Assembly: GCA_018713425.1 (NCBI GenBank)
Contig: DVOT01000141.1
Coordinates: forward strand, 1-9,093
DNA: 9,093 nt
Direction: 5' to 3'
From: Alectryocaccomicrobium faecavium
GTDB lineage: Bacteria; Bacillota; Clostridia; Christensenellales; Aristaeellaceae
This document shows, in pieces, positions 1-6,612 of the stretch (position 1 is the stretch's first letter; the number at the start of each line of letters is the position of its first letter). Both the position numbers and the translations under genes were made by a program. Under the pieces are notes generated by a model. The model saw only the letters and a program-made list of their open reading frames with translations. It was not told the DNA's origin and did no database searches.

Positions 1-330
1 GGTTTGTCAACGAGGATTACCCGGCCGCTTGTCTACGCACCGCCCTGCGCTAACGCTTGCGCGGCGTTCCGTGGCTGCGCACTGCGCTTCGCTCCGTGTG
101 CTCGCCACTTCAGCCCTTCGGGCCTTCGACGGACAGCGACCGGGACGGGAATGCATTTTTACCCACAGTTCGCAATCGTCGATCCACATCGCACGCAAAG
201 CGTGCTTGTGGCTCTTGTTGCTCACTGGGCTTACTTCGGCCTGTTTCCGCCACAGGCGGCGGCCTCCGTGCGCCCCGCAAAAAATGCCAGAAATGACGTA
301 CACGCCGTCATTTCTGATTTAAGCCTCGTT
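1..330. other. Non-coding region dense in inverted repeats, possible interspersed repeat
   Basis: I see no convincing gene here. Several frames on both strands stay open, but the peptides are Arg/Ala/Cys-rich, overlap one another, lack ribosome binding sites and match no family I recognise. The DNA contains a run of inverted repeats: GTGGC/GCCAC with nested GCGCAC/GTGTGC (71-108), GCCC-TTC-GGGC (113-123), GCACGC-AAA-GCGTGC (191-205), GCCTGT/ACAGGC (239-257) and an 11-bp perfect stem (288-316). Such a cluster of short palindromes with simultaneous open frames is typical of an intergenic repeat or a structured RNA, not of a protein gene. The left end is cut by the window, so an upstream gene end or repeat boundary may be missing. 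The repeat interpretation is inference. Confidence 0.4.
279..316 (-). terminator. Possible intrinsic terminator, mainly minus-strand
   Basis: A perfect 11-bp inverted repeat, CAGAAATGACG (288-298) and CGTCATTTCTG (306-316), has a 7-nt loop. Read on the minus strand it is followed after GCA by six T (complement of A279-284), which fits an intrinsic terminator. Read on the plus strand it is followed only by ATTTAAG, so termination in that direction would be weaker. No minus-strand gene ends here within the window, so the purpose is unclear. It may instead be the edge of the repeat-rich segment. Confidence 0.35.
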
Positions 331-356
331 CTTCCGATGCTTTGTCAATGCTCTGC

Positions 357-388
357 GCCCGCCGTCCGCCCTTCCGCGGGCGGCGGGC
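357..388 (+). other. GC-rich 13-bp hairpin in the leader of the first GH31 gene
   Basis: GCCCGCCGTCCGC (357-369) pairs with GCGGGCGGCGGGC (376-388) around the loop CCTTCC, with one G-T wobble. It is very stable but has no T-run after it. It lies between the repeat-rich region and the next hairpin (443-467). Its role is unknown: an upstream transcript end, a leader structure or a repeat remnant are all possible. Confidence 0.4.
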
Positions 389-442
389 TGGACGTTGACG
401 GCCCCAGCATCGATGGGGAGACGCGCTTGTCAACACCCAAGA

Positions 443-477
443 GGCTGGCGGAAATTTTTCGCCAGCCGGTATTTTTT
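443..477 (+). terminator. Terminator-like hairpin upstream of the first GH31 gene
   Basis: GGCTGGCG (443-450) and CGCCAGCC (460-467) form an 8-bp perfect stem with loop GAAATTTTT. After GGTA comes a run of six T (472-477). This fits an intrinsic terminator on the plus strand, either ending upstream transcription or acting as an attenuator about 80 bp before the GH31 start at 559. I found no convincing sigma-A promoter between it and the gene. That leaves open either a promoter of another kind or transcription that must pass this hairpin. Confidence 0.4.
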
Positions 478-558
478 GGCAGGGAAACGCGCGGCCAGGC
501 GCGAAATTTGCATACAAACTCCCTGGCGGCGCTTTGGCGATGCGGAAAGGAGATTGCA

Positions 559-2826
559 ATGGAAACATGGAAAACCCAATTGGCGGGCGGAGAATGGACG
601 GTTTGCGCGCTGGCGGAGGGAATTTACCGGGTGATTCTGCGCCGCGATGCGCGCCAGCGTGAATCCATGCTAACGCGCTATGGCATTGTGCAAACGGATT
701 TGGGCGCGGTGGAAGCGACCCGGCTGGAAAACGGCTTGCGCGCGGGAGAATCGCGGGTGGAGGTGGAAGACGGGCGCGCCGTGTTTCATTCGCGCGGCTA
801 TTCCCTGGTGCTGGACGCCAGCGCGACGTTCCAGGAGCGCTACCGGTATGGCGGCTTTTGCCTGCGCATTCCCCTGGACGAGGACGAGCGCCTGTTCGGC
901 CTGGGCGATGAAACGCGCGACGCACTGATGAAGCGCGGCCGCGAGGCGGATCTGTGGCAGGCCAACGTAACCTCTTATGGGCCTGTGCCCTATGTGATGA
1001 GCGCGAAGGGCTGGAGCATTTTGCTCAATGTGACGTACCGGCACCACTACGACTTGGGCAAAACCGATCCGGACGCCCTGCGCGTGGAGAGCGCGCAGGG
1101 CATGCTGGACGCGTATGTGTTCCTGGGCGCGAGCATGAAGGACGCGCTGGACAAATACACCCGCGTATCGGGCCGCCCGGTGCTTTTGCCCAAAGCGGCT
1201 TATGGCCTGACATTTGTGAACAACGAGGAAGAAGGCGCGCGCGACCTGTTGCAAAACTGCCTGATGTTCCGGCGGGAAAAGATTCCCTGCGACATTATGG
1301 GCCTGGAACCGGGCTGGATGAGCAAGCACTACGATTTTTCCGTGGACAAAAAGTGGGACGACACGCGCTTCTACCGGCCCTATTGGATGCCCGAGAATTA
1401 CAGCGGCAGCGGAACGTTCTTTTATAACCTGCGCCAGATGGGCTATAAATTGAGCCTGTGGCTGTGCTGCGATTATGATTTGCTGTGGCAGGAGGAAAAC
1501 GAGTGCCGCGAGCGCCGGGCGGCGGATGGCGCGATGGCGGCGGACGCGGAAATTGTGGACGAGCACTTGAGCGGAGCCCTCTACATGGATAAGATCACAA
1601 AGCCGGGCGAGGGCTGGTTCGAGCATTTGAAAAAATTTGTGGACAACGGCGCGGCCGCTTTCAAGCTGGATGGCGCGAACCAGGTGCTGGAACATCCGGA
1701 TCGCCTGTTCGCCGGGCGCTATACCGACGATGAAGTGCACAACGTGTATCCCGTGGTGTATGGCAAGCAAATGAAGGAGGGGTTCCAGAAATACACCGGC
1801 CGCCGCGCCATGATTTACACGCCCTGTATGTATGCCGGGCAGCAGCAATATTGCGCCACCTGGGCGGGCGATACGGGCGGCGGCTACAAAACCATGGTTT
1901 CCATTCAAAACCTGGCCATGTGCGGGCACAGCAACGCTTCCTGCGATATGGACGTAACCCAGCTTTCCAGCATCCACTATTGCGCGCTGATGCCCTGGAT
2001 GCAGCATTTGGGCTGGCGCAATTGGCAGGATCCCTGGTTCTTGGGCGACGAATTGGAAGGGATTTACCGCGATTACGCGCAGCTGCGCTCGTCTTTGTTC
2101 CCGTACATTTATTCCATGGCGCACCGGGCCAACGAAACGGGGCTGCCCATGGCGCGTCCGCTCGCCCTGGCCTATGAGGGGGACGCGAAGTGGGACCATG
2201 TGCTCCATGAATATATGTTTGGCGATAGCATCCTGGTCACGGCCTTTGATAGCACCATTCAATTGCCGCCAGGGCGCTGGACGGATTACTTCACGGGACA
2301 AACGTATGAGGGGCAGGAACCTTTTGTGTACGACCCGCCGCGCGGCAAAGGCGGCGCCATGCTGGTGAAGGACGGCGGCATTGTGGTTACGCAGCCGTGG
2401 ATGCCGCATTTGACGCACCACGACCCGCTGGAGTATGTGGTGAACGTGTATCTGGGCGCGGATGGCGCGTTCACGCTGTACGAGGACGATGGGGAGACCT
2501 ACGCGTATGAGCGGGGCGAGGTGGCCACCACACAGTTCGCGTTGCAAGGCGACGCGCTGAGCATCGGCATGCGCAAGGGCAGCTACACGCGGCAACACGG
2601 CTCCCGGCAAAAGGAAGACAACGGGGTCGTGCTGGAAGAGCGGCGCGTTTGCCAGGGAATGGCAAGCTTGGTACCGTTCTATGTGCGACTCCACAACGCG
2701 CAAAAGGGCGCGGCGGTCACGCTGAACGGGCAGAAAGTGGAAAGCGAATGGCAGGATGGATGCCTTTGCTTTGTGGCGCCGGTTTCGCTGCACGAGCGCC
2801 AGGATTTGACGTATCGCATTGTCTAG
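559..2826 (+). CDS. Family GH31 glycoside hydrolase (first of a tandem pair)
   Basis: This 755-aa protein is a retaining exo-acting glycosidase of the GH31 family; its substrate cannot be told from sequence. ATG559 is preceded by AAAGGAG (546-552) at good spacing. The frame stays open back to the window edge, but that upstream part is not GH31-like. An N-terminal beta-sandwich with the FGLGD motif (about residue 113) is followed by the (beta/alpha)8 barrel, including GLEPGWM and LSLWLCCDYD. The nucleophile is probably D371 in FKLDGANQ and the acid/base D438 in WAGDTGGG. Their 67-residue spacing is close to the 66 between the catalytic Asp residues of E. coli YicI as I recall them. A C-terminal beta domain of the DUF5110 type contains LYEDDGETYAY (about 640). 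No signal peptide is visible, so cytoplasmic action on an imported oligosaccharide or glycoside is likely. The gene is 46 bp upstream of a paralogue and probably co-transcribed with it. Family assignment is firm; specificity is not. Confidence 0.93.
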   Translation: METWKTQLAGGEWTVCALAEGIYRVILRRDARQRESMLTRYGIVQTDLGAVEATRLENGLRAGESRVEVEDGRAVFHSRGYSLVLDASATFQERYRYGGFCLRIPLDEDERLFGLGDETRDALMKRGREADLWQANVTSYGPVPYVMSAKGWSILLNVTYRHHYDLGKTDPDALRVESAQGMLDAYVFLGASMKDALDKYTRVSGRPVLLPKAAYGLTFVNNEEEGARDLLQNCLMFRREKIPCDIMGLEPGWMSKHYDFSVDKKWDDTRFYRPYWMPENYSGSGTFFYNLRQMGYKLSLWLCCDYDLLWQEENECRERRAADGAMAADAEIVDEHLSGALYMDKITKPGEGWFEHLKKFVDNGAAAFKLDGANQVLEHPDRLFAGRYTDDEVHNVYPVVYGKQMKEGFQKYTGRRAMIYTPCMYAGQQQYCATWAGDTGGGYKTMVSIQNLAMCGHSNASCDMDVTQLSSIHYCALMPWMQHLGWRNWQDPWFLGDELEGIYRDYAQLRSSLFPYIYSMAHRANETGLPMARPLALAYEGDAKWDHVLHEYMFGDSILVTAFDSTIQLPPGRWTDYFTGQTYEGQEPFVYDPPRGKGGAMLVKDGGIVVTQPWMPHLTHHDPLEYVVNVYLGADGAFTLYEDDGETYAYERGEVATTQFALQGDALSIGMRKGSYTRQHGSRQKEDNGVVLEERRVCQGMASLVPFYVRLHNAQKGAAVTLNGQKVESEWQDGCLCFVAPVSLHERQDLTYRIV

Positions 2827-2872
2827 GAGAATGGCTAGGCATGCGCAAGCCAAAGAAGAGGAGTGCGGTTGT

Positions 2873-5119
2873 ATGATAGCATATGAAAGCGCCCTGAAGG
2901 GGGATTTGCGCCTGCGGGTAGAGGCGGTTTCCAGCCGCACCTTCCGCGTGCGCATCGCCGATGTGGAGGCCAGCGAGCCGGGCATGAACCGGTATGGCTT
3001 CATTTTGCCGCAGCCAGAGCCAGATGCCAACGTGCTCGACGCGGACGCGTTCCTGACCGTGGAAACGGAAGCCGCCAGCTTGCGGGTTTCCAAAGAGGAT
3101 GGCGCAATTTGGCTGCAAAACGGCGCGGGACACACCATTTTGCAAAGCTCGGAGCCGCCCGTGTGCAAGCGCTCGGGCTTTGAGGCGGGCTTTGCGCTGG
3201 CGGCGGGTTCCCGCGTCTACGGCCTGGGCGACGTCACCCGGGAGCGGCTGGAAAAAACGGGCTTTGCCGTGGAAATGTGGACGGAGAACGTGGAAAAGTA
3301 CATTCCCATTCCCTTCCTTTCCAGCACGGCGGGTTGGGGCCTGTATCTGAACACCACGTGGCGGCATCGCTTTGATGTGGGCGTTGCGCGCGAGGGGGAG
3401 TTGCGCGTCTGCGCGTCGGGCGGCGGATTGGATTTCTATTTGTTCGTGGGGGATGGCTTTGAGGAAATCCTCAATGAATATACGAACCTGCTGGGCAAAC
3501 CGGTCATGCTGCCCCGGTGGGCCTATGGGCTGACCTATGTGTGCAACCAAAAGGTCAACGATGCGGAGATGATGCAGGAATGCCTGAATTTTCGTCGGGA
3601 GGCCATCCCGTGCGACGTGTGCGGCCTGGAGCCGGGCTGGATGAGCAAGCACTACGATTTTAGCGTTGACAAGGCCTGGAATCCGGATCGGTTCTATATC
3701 CCATATTGGTCGCCCAAGGGGGAGCAAACGTTCTTTGGCGCGCTGGATCGACTGGGATTCCAACTGAGCCTGTGGCTGTGCTGCGACTATGACCTCTCTT
3801 TTGAAGAGGAGCGCCAGGCGCGGCGCGCGGTTCCGGCGAAAGCGGCGGGCGAGGAGCTCAACGCGGACGATTTTGAAAACGACGCGAATTTCCACAAAAA
3901 GCCTTTGAGCATGGATCCCTATACCAAGGTGGATGAGCCGTGGTTCGAGCACCTAAAGAAATTTGTCGATCAGGGCGCGCGCTGCTTCAAGCTGGATGGC
4001 GCCAACCAGATTGTGGATCACCCGGATCGCAAATGGGGCAACGGCATGGACGACGAGGAAATGCACAACCTGTATCCCCTGATCTATGGCAAGCAGATGA
4101 GCCAGGGATACGCCGACTACACGGGGCGGCGCAGCATGATCTATTCGGCGAGCGGCTACGCGGGCATTCAGCGCTTTTGCGCGAGCTGGGCGGGCGACAC
4201 CGGCGGCGGCCCCAAGCCGCTGGCCCACATGCTCAACCATGGCTATTCCGGGCACGTGAACACCAGTTGCGACATGGATGTGTTCAGCGCGGGCGGCATT
4301 CACTTTGGCTTTTTCCAGCCCTGGAGCCAACTGTGCAATTGGGCCTATTGGCGGCAACCCTGGTTCCTAACGCCGGAACGCAAGGAAATGTATCGCTTTT
4401 ACGCCGTGCTGCGCTATCGCATGCTGCCGTATATTTACACGCTGGCGCATCGCGCCGCCACCACGGGCTATCCGCTGATGCGCGCCATGTCCATGGAATT
4501 TCCGCACCTGGAAAAGGCGGATGAATTGCTCTGCCAATACATGTTTGGCGACGATATGCTCACGGCGGCGTTTGCCGAAACCCTTGTTCTGCCCCAGGGC
4601 CGCTGGATCAACGCCTGGACCAACGAAACCGTGGAGGGCGGGCGGACGGTTCCCGCCAGCTATCCCAGCACGGTTGGCGGGCCGCTCTATCTGCGGGAAG
4701 GGGCGGTTATTCCCACCTACCAACCGGCGGAGTGCGTCAGCCGCATGGACTTTGCGCAGGTGGAATGGAACCTGTATCCGGGCCGCCAGGCGCGCGCCTA
4801 TGAACTGTATGAGGACGATGGGGAAACCTATCGCTATCGGGAGGGCGCTTTCGCCATCACGCGCATAGAGATCGCGCCCGCTGGCGCGGGGTTGACCATT
4901 CGCCTCCAGCCCCGGCGCGGCCAGTATGCGGGCATGCCGCAGCGGCGAACCCACCGCATCAATTTGCTGAACTGGCCCAGCGCGCGGGAGGTTCGCGTCA
5001 ATGGCCAGGCAGCGGAATATTCGCTCCGCCAGGATGGCTGGTGCGCCAGAATAGAAGGCGGGTTTGTTTCCATTCCGGTGGAGGAAACGAGCGAGGAAAT
5101 TTGCCTGGAAGTGCGCTGA
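2873..5119 (+). CDS. Family GH31 glycoside hydrolase (second of a tandem pair)
   Basis: This 748-aa protein is a paralogue of the preceding gene product with the same architecture. GLGD occurs at about residue 116, then GLEPGWMSKHYDFSVDK (identical in both proteins), LSLWLCCDYDL, nucleophile candidate D375 in FKLDGANQ, acid/base candidate D442 in WAGDTGGG, and a C-terminal domain with LYEDDGETYRY. The N-terminal third and the post-barrel region differ much more than the barrel, so the two may differ in substrate or linkage preference. ATG2873 is chosen because AGAAGAGGAG (2854-2863) lies about 9 nt upstream. An in-frame ATG at 2831 would add 14 residues (MARHAQAKEEECGC) that do not resemble the paralogue, and it has poor spacing to any binding site. 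No signal peptide or membrane segment is visible, so it is likely cytoplasmic. The cobalamin promoter starts 15 bp after its stop, with no terminator between. Confidence 0.93.
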   Translation: MIAYESALKGDLRLRVEAVSSRTFRVRIADVEASEPGMNRYGFILPQPEPDANVLDADAFLTVETEAASLRVSKEDGAIWLQNGAGHTILQSSEPPVCKRSGFEAGFALAAGSRVYGLGDVTRERLEKTGFAVEMWTENVEKYIPIPFLSSTAGWGLYLNTTWRHRFDVGVAREGELRVCASGGGLDFYLFVGDGFEEILNEYTNLLGKPVMLPRWAYGLTYVCNQKVNDAEMMQECLNFRREAIPCDVCGLEPGWMSKHYDFSVDKAWNPDRFYIPYWSPKGEQTFFGALDRLGFQLSLWLCCDYDLSFEEERQARRAVPAKAAGEELNADDFENDANFHKKPLSMDPYTKVDEPWFEHLKKFVDQGARCFKLDGANQIVDHPDRKWGNGMDDEEMHNLYPLIYGKQMSQGYADYTGRRSMIYSASGYAGIQRFCASWAGDTGGGPKPLAHMLNHGYSGHVNTSCDMDVFSAGGIHFGFFQPWSQLCNWAYWRQPWFLTPERKEMYRFYAVLRYRMLPYIYTLAHRAATTGYPLMRAMSMEFPHLEKADELLCQYMFGDDMLTAAFAETLVLPQGRWINAWTNETVEGGRTVPASYPSTVGGPLYLREGAVIPTYQPAECVSRMDFAQVEWNLYPGRQARAYELYEDDGETYRYREGAFAITRIEIAPAGAGLTIRLQPRRGQYAGMPQRRTHRINLLNWPSAREVRVNGQAAEYSLRQDGWCARIEGGFVSIPVEETSEEICLEVR

Positions 5120-5133
5120 ATTTGTGATGCCGG

Positions 5134-5162
5134 TTGACAATCCGCCGCGAATGCGCTATACT
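5134..5162 (+). promoter_or_regulatory. Sigma-A-type promoter of the cobalamin operon
   Basis: A perfect -35 box TTGACA (5134-5139) and a -10 box TATACT (5157-5162, 5 of 6 consensus) are separated by exactly 17 bp. Transcription should start near 5169, leaving a leader of about 80 nt before the GTG start at 5248. The promoter lies 15 bp after the second GH31 stop, so the cobalamin genes can be expressed independently of the glycosidases. Read-through from upstream is also possible because no terminator separates them. Confidence 0.88.
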
Positions 5163-5164
5163 GA

Positions 5165-5241
5165 GTGCGTTGGCTTTGTCAACGCACAGCGCGCCCGCCT
5201 TCTTTTGGAAAGGCGGGCATTTGCCTGCAAAGGCGGGAGGG
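5165..5241 (+). promoter_or_regulatory. Structured 5' leader of the cobalamin operon with three hairpins
   Basis: Three hairpins follow in series. The first is GTGCGTTG/CAACGCAC (5165-5187, 8 bp, 7-nt loop). The second is GCCCGCCTT/AAGGCGGGC (5193-5218, 9 bp). The third is GCCT-GCAA-AGGC (5223-5234), with a GNRA-type tetraloop, next to the ribosome binding site. AAAGGCGGG occurs twice, at 5209-5217 and 5229-5237, so CCCGCCTT (5194-5201) could pair with either copy. Pairing with the second copy would cover part of the ribosome binding site GGGAGG (5235-5240). No T-run follows any of the stems, so control of translation is more plausible than termination. I see none of the conserved elements of a cobalamin riboswitch, and the leader is much shorter than that class. 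Regulation is inference. Confidence 0.5.
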
Positions 5242-5247
5242 AAGAAT

Positions 5248-6612
5248 GTGAGCGATCGGCAGGAAGGGCATGATTTTTTTCAAAACCGCGCCTGCCAGTA
5301 TTTTCCCTGCCACAAGGGGGCGGACGCGGAGAATTTTAGTTGCCTGTTTTGCTATTGCCCGCTTTACGCGCTGGGCAGGCGTTGCGGCGGCGCGTTTCGC
5401 TACACGCCGTCGGGCGTGAAGGACTGCTCGCGGTGCGCGTTTCCCCATAAGCGGGAAAATTACGATGCAGTGCTGGAGCGGTATGCGGAGATCGCGGATG
5501 TGGTGCGCCGGATGGACGCCATACCGGACAGCGATTGGAAGATGGAGGGAAAATCGATGCGCGAATGGAAAGCCGCCGCGCTGGATGGGGCGGCCATGGC
5601 CGCGGCCCAGGCGCGGTGGGACGCGGTGGCCAAGCCGCTGAATTCGCTCGGCTTGTGGGAAACATGGGTCGTGCGCATCGCGGGCATGCAGGGCACGCCG
5701 GATGTGCGCATAGCGCCCCGGTGCGCGCTGGTGTTCTGCGCGGATCACGGCGTGGTGGAGGAAGGCGTGTCGCAATCTGGCAGCGAGGTGACGGCGCTGG
5801 TGGCGCAGTCCGTGGCCGAGGGCGCGGCCAACGTCAACCTGATGGCCGCGGCGGCGGGCGCAAAGGCGTTCGCCGTGGATATGGGCATGGCGCGGGACGT
5901 GGCGCACCCGGACATGATCGTTTTGAAACAGGCGAAGGGCACGGCGAATTTCACGCGCGGCCCCGCCATGCCGCGCGAGGCGGCCGAACGCGCCGTGGAG
6001 AGCGGCGCGGATCTGGTAGCAAAGATGAAAGAACGCGGCTACAGGATGATCGCCACTGGCGAGATGGGCATTGGCAACACCACGGCGGCCACAGCGGTTT
6101 CCTGCGCGCTGCTGGGCCGCGCGCCCCGCGAATTGACCGGGCGCGGCGCGGGACTGTCGGACGCGGGGCTTTTGCGCAAGATTTCCGCCATCGAGCGCGC
6201 GCTGGAGGGCAACCGGCCCAACGCCAACGATCCCATGGACGTGCTTTCTAAGGTGGGCGGCTACGAAATCGCCGGCATGGTGGGCGCGTTTTTGGGCGGC
6301 ATGGAACAGGGCGTGCCCATCGTGATCGACGGGGCGATTTCCGCGGCGGCGGCGCTGCTGGCGGCGCGCATTTGCCCGGCCGCGCGCGATTTTATGCTGC
6401 CGTCCCACGCCAGCCGCGAGCCCATGGCGCGCGCGCTGCTGGAAGCGCTGGACTTGCGGCCGCCCATTCACGCGGATATGGCGCTGGGCGAGGGCACCGG
6501 CGCGGTGATGGTGTTTCCGCTGCTCGACATGGCGCTGCGCGTGTACGCGGGCGAGCACACCTTTGGCAACCTGGGCATGGAGGCCTATGAGCCGCAGGAG
6601 GGCAAACCATGA
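5248..6612 (+). CDS. cobT: Cys-rich small domain fused to nicotinate-nucleotide--dimethylbenzimidazole phosphoribosyltransferase (CobT)
   Basis: CobT transfers the phosphoribosyl group of nicotinate mononucleotide to a lower-ligand base such as 5,6-dimethylbenzimidazole, giving alpha-ribazole phosphate for the cobamide nucleotide loop. The 454-aa product starts at GTG5248, with GGGAGG (5235-5240) 7 nt upstream. Residues 8-73 form a compact domain with eight cysteines (16, 21, 32, 35, 37, 46, 60, 63) and motifs YFPCHKG, CLFCYCPLYALG and PHKRENYD. I recognise this as the Cys-rich small domain (PF04071 type), probably metal-binding and often near B12 genes. CobT proper runs from about residue 104: ADHGVV (165-170), GEMGIGNTTAATA (271-283), TGRGAGL (297-303) and the catalytic Glu415 in GEGTGA. 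That part is about 351 aa, the usual length of stand-alone CobT. The stop overlaps the cobU start by 4 bp (ATGA). The CobT call is firm; the role of the Cys-rich domain is unknown. Confidence 0.94.
   Translation: MSDRQEGHDFFQNRACQYFPCHKGADAENFSCLFCYCPLYALGRRCGGAFRYTPSGVKDCSRCAFPHKRENYDAVLERYAEIADVVRRMDAIPDSDWKMEGKSMREWKAAALDGAAMAAAQARWDAVAKPLNSLGLWETWVVRIAGMQGTPDVRIAPRCALVFCADHGVVEEGVSQSGSEVTALVAQSVAEGAANVNLMAAAAGAKAFAVDMGMARDVAHPDMIVLKQAKGTANFTRGPAMPREAAERAVESGADLVAKMKERGYRMIATGEMGIGNTTAATAVSCALLGRAPRELTGRGAGLSDAGLLRKISAIERALEGNRPNANDPMDVLSKVGGYEIAGMVGAFLGGMEQGVPIVIDGAISAAAALLAARICPAARDFMLPSHASREPMARALLEALDLRPPIHADMALGEGTGAVMVFPLLDMALRVYAGEHTFGNLGMEAYEPQEGKP
5544..5559 (+). promoter_or_regulatory. 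Possible internal translation start producing CobT alone
   Basis: Within the fused gene, GGAGGGA (5544-5550) lies 6 nt before an in-frame ATG (5557-5559). That ATG encodes residue 104, exactly at the border between the Cys-rich domain plus linker and the CobT domain. Translation from it would give a protein of 351 residues, the normal length of CobT. The binding site is as good as those of the downstream genes. It may be a remnant of a formerly separate cobT, or it may still be used to make two products. Use is not demonstrated. Confidence 0.4.

Noticed and set aside
7..303. A 98-codon minus-strand frame and overlapping plus-strand frames in the left region
   Set aside because: They overlap one another in several frames, have no ribosome binding sites or recognisable domains, and coincide with repeat-like DNA; stop codons are rare here because of composition.
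4..558. The frame of the first GH31 gene stays open 185 codons upstream of ATG559
   Set aside because: The upstream translation is Arg/Ala/Cys-rich, has no relation to GH31 N-termini, crosses several hairpins and lacks a ribosome binding site, whereas ATG559 has AAAGGAG at correct spacing and the GH31 N-terminal domain begins right after it.
670..3168. A very long (832-codon) minus-strand open frame across the first GH31 gene and into the second
   Set aside because: It is the mirror of strongly biased GC-rich coding DNA. Its His/Arg/Ala/Val-rich product has no domain, and it spans two genes whose protein families are certain. Similar antisense frames at 2717-3952, 5179-6558 and 7759-8795 were rejected for the same reason.
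5120..5247. Cobalamin riboswitch in the leader of the cobalamin operon
   Set aside because: The leader is only about 80 nt, and I see no B12-box-like or other conserved core element of that class, which normally needs around 200 nt. Only simple hairpins are present.
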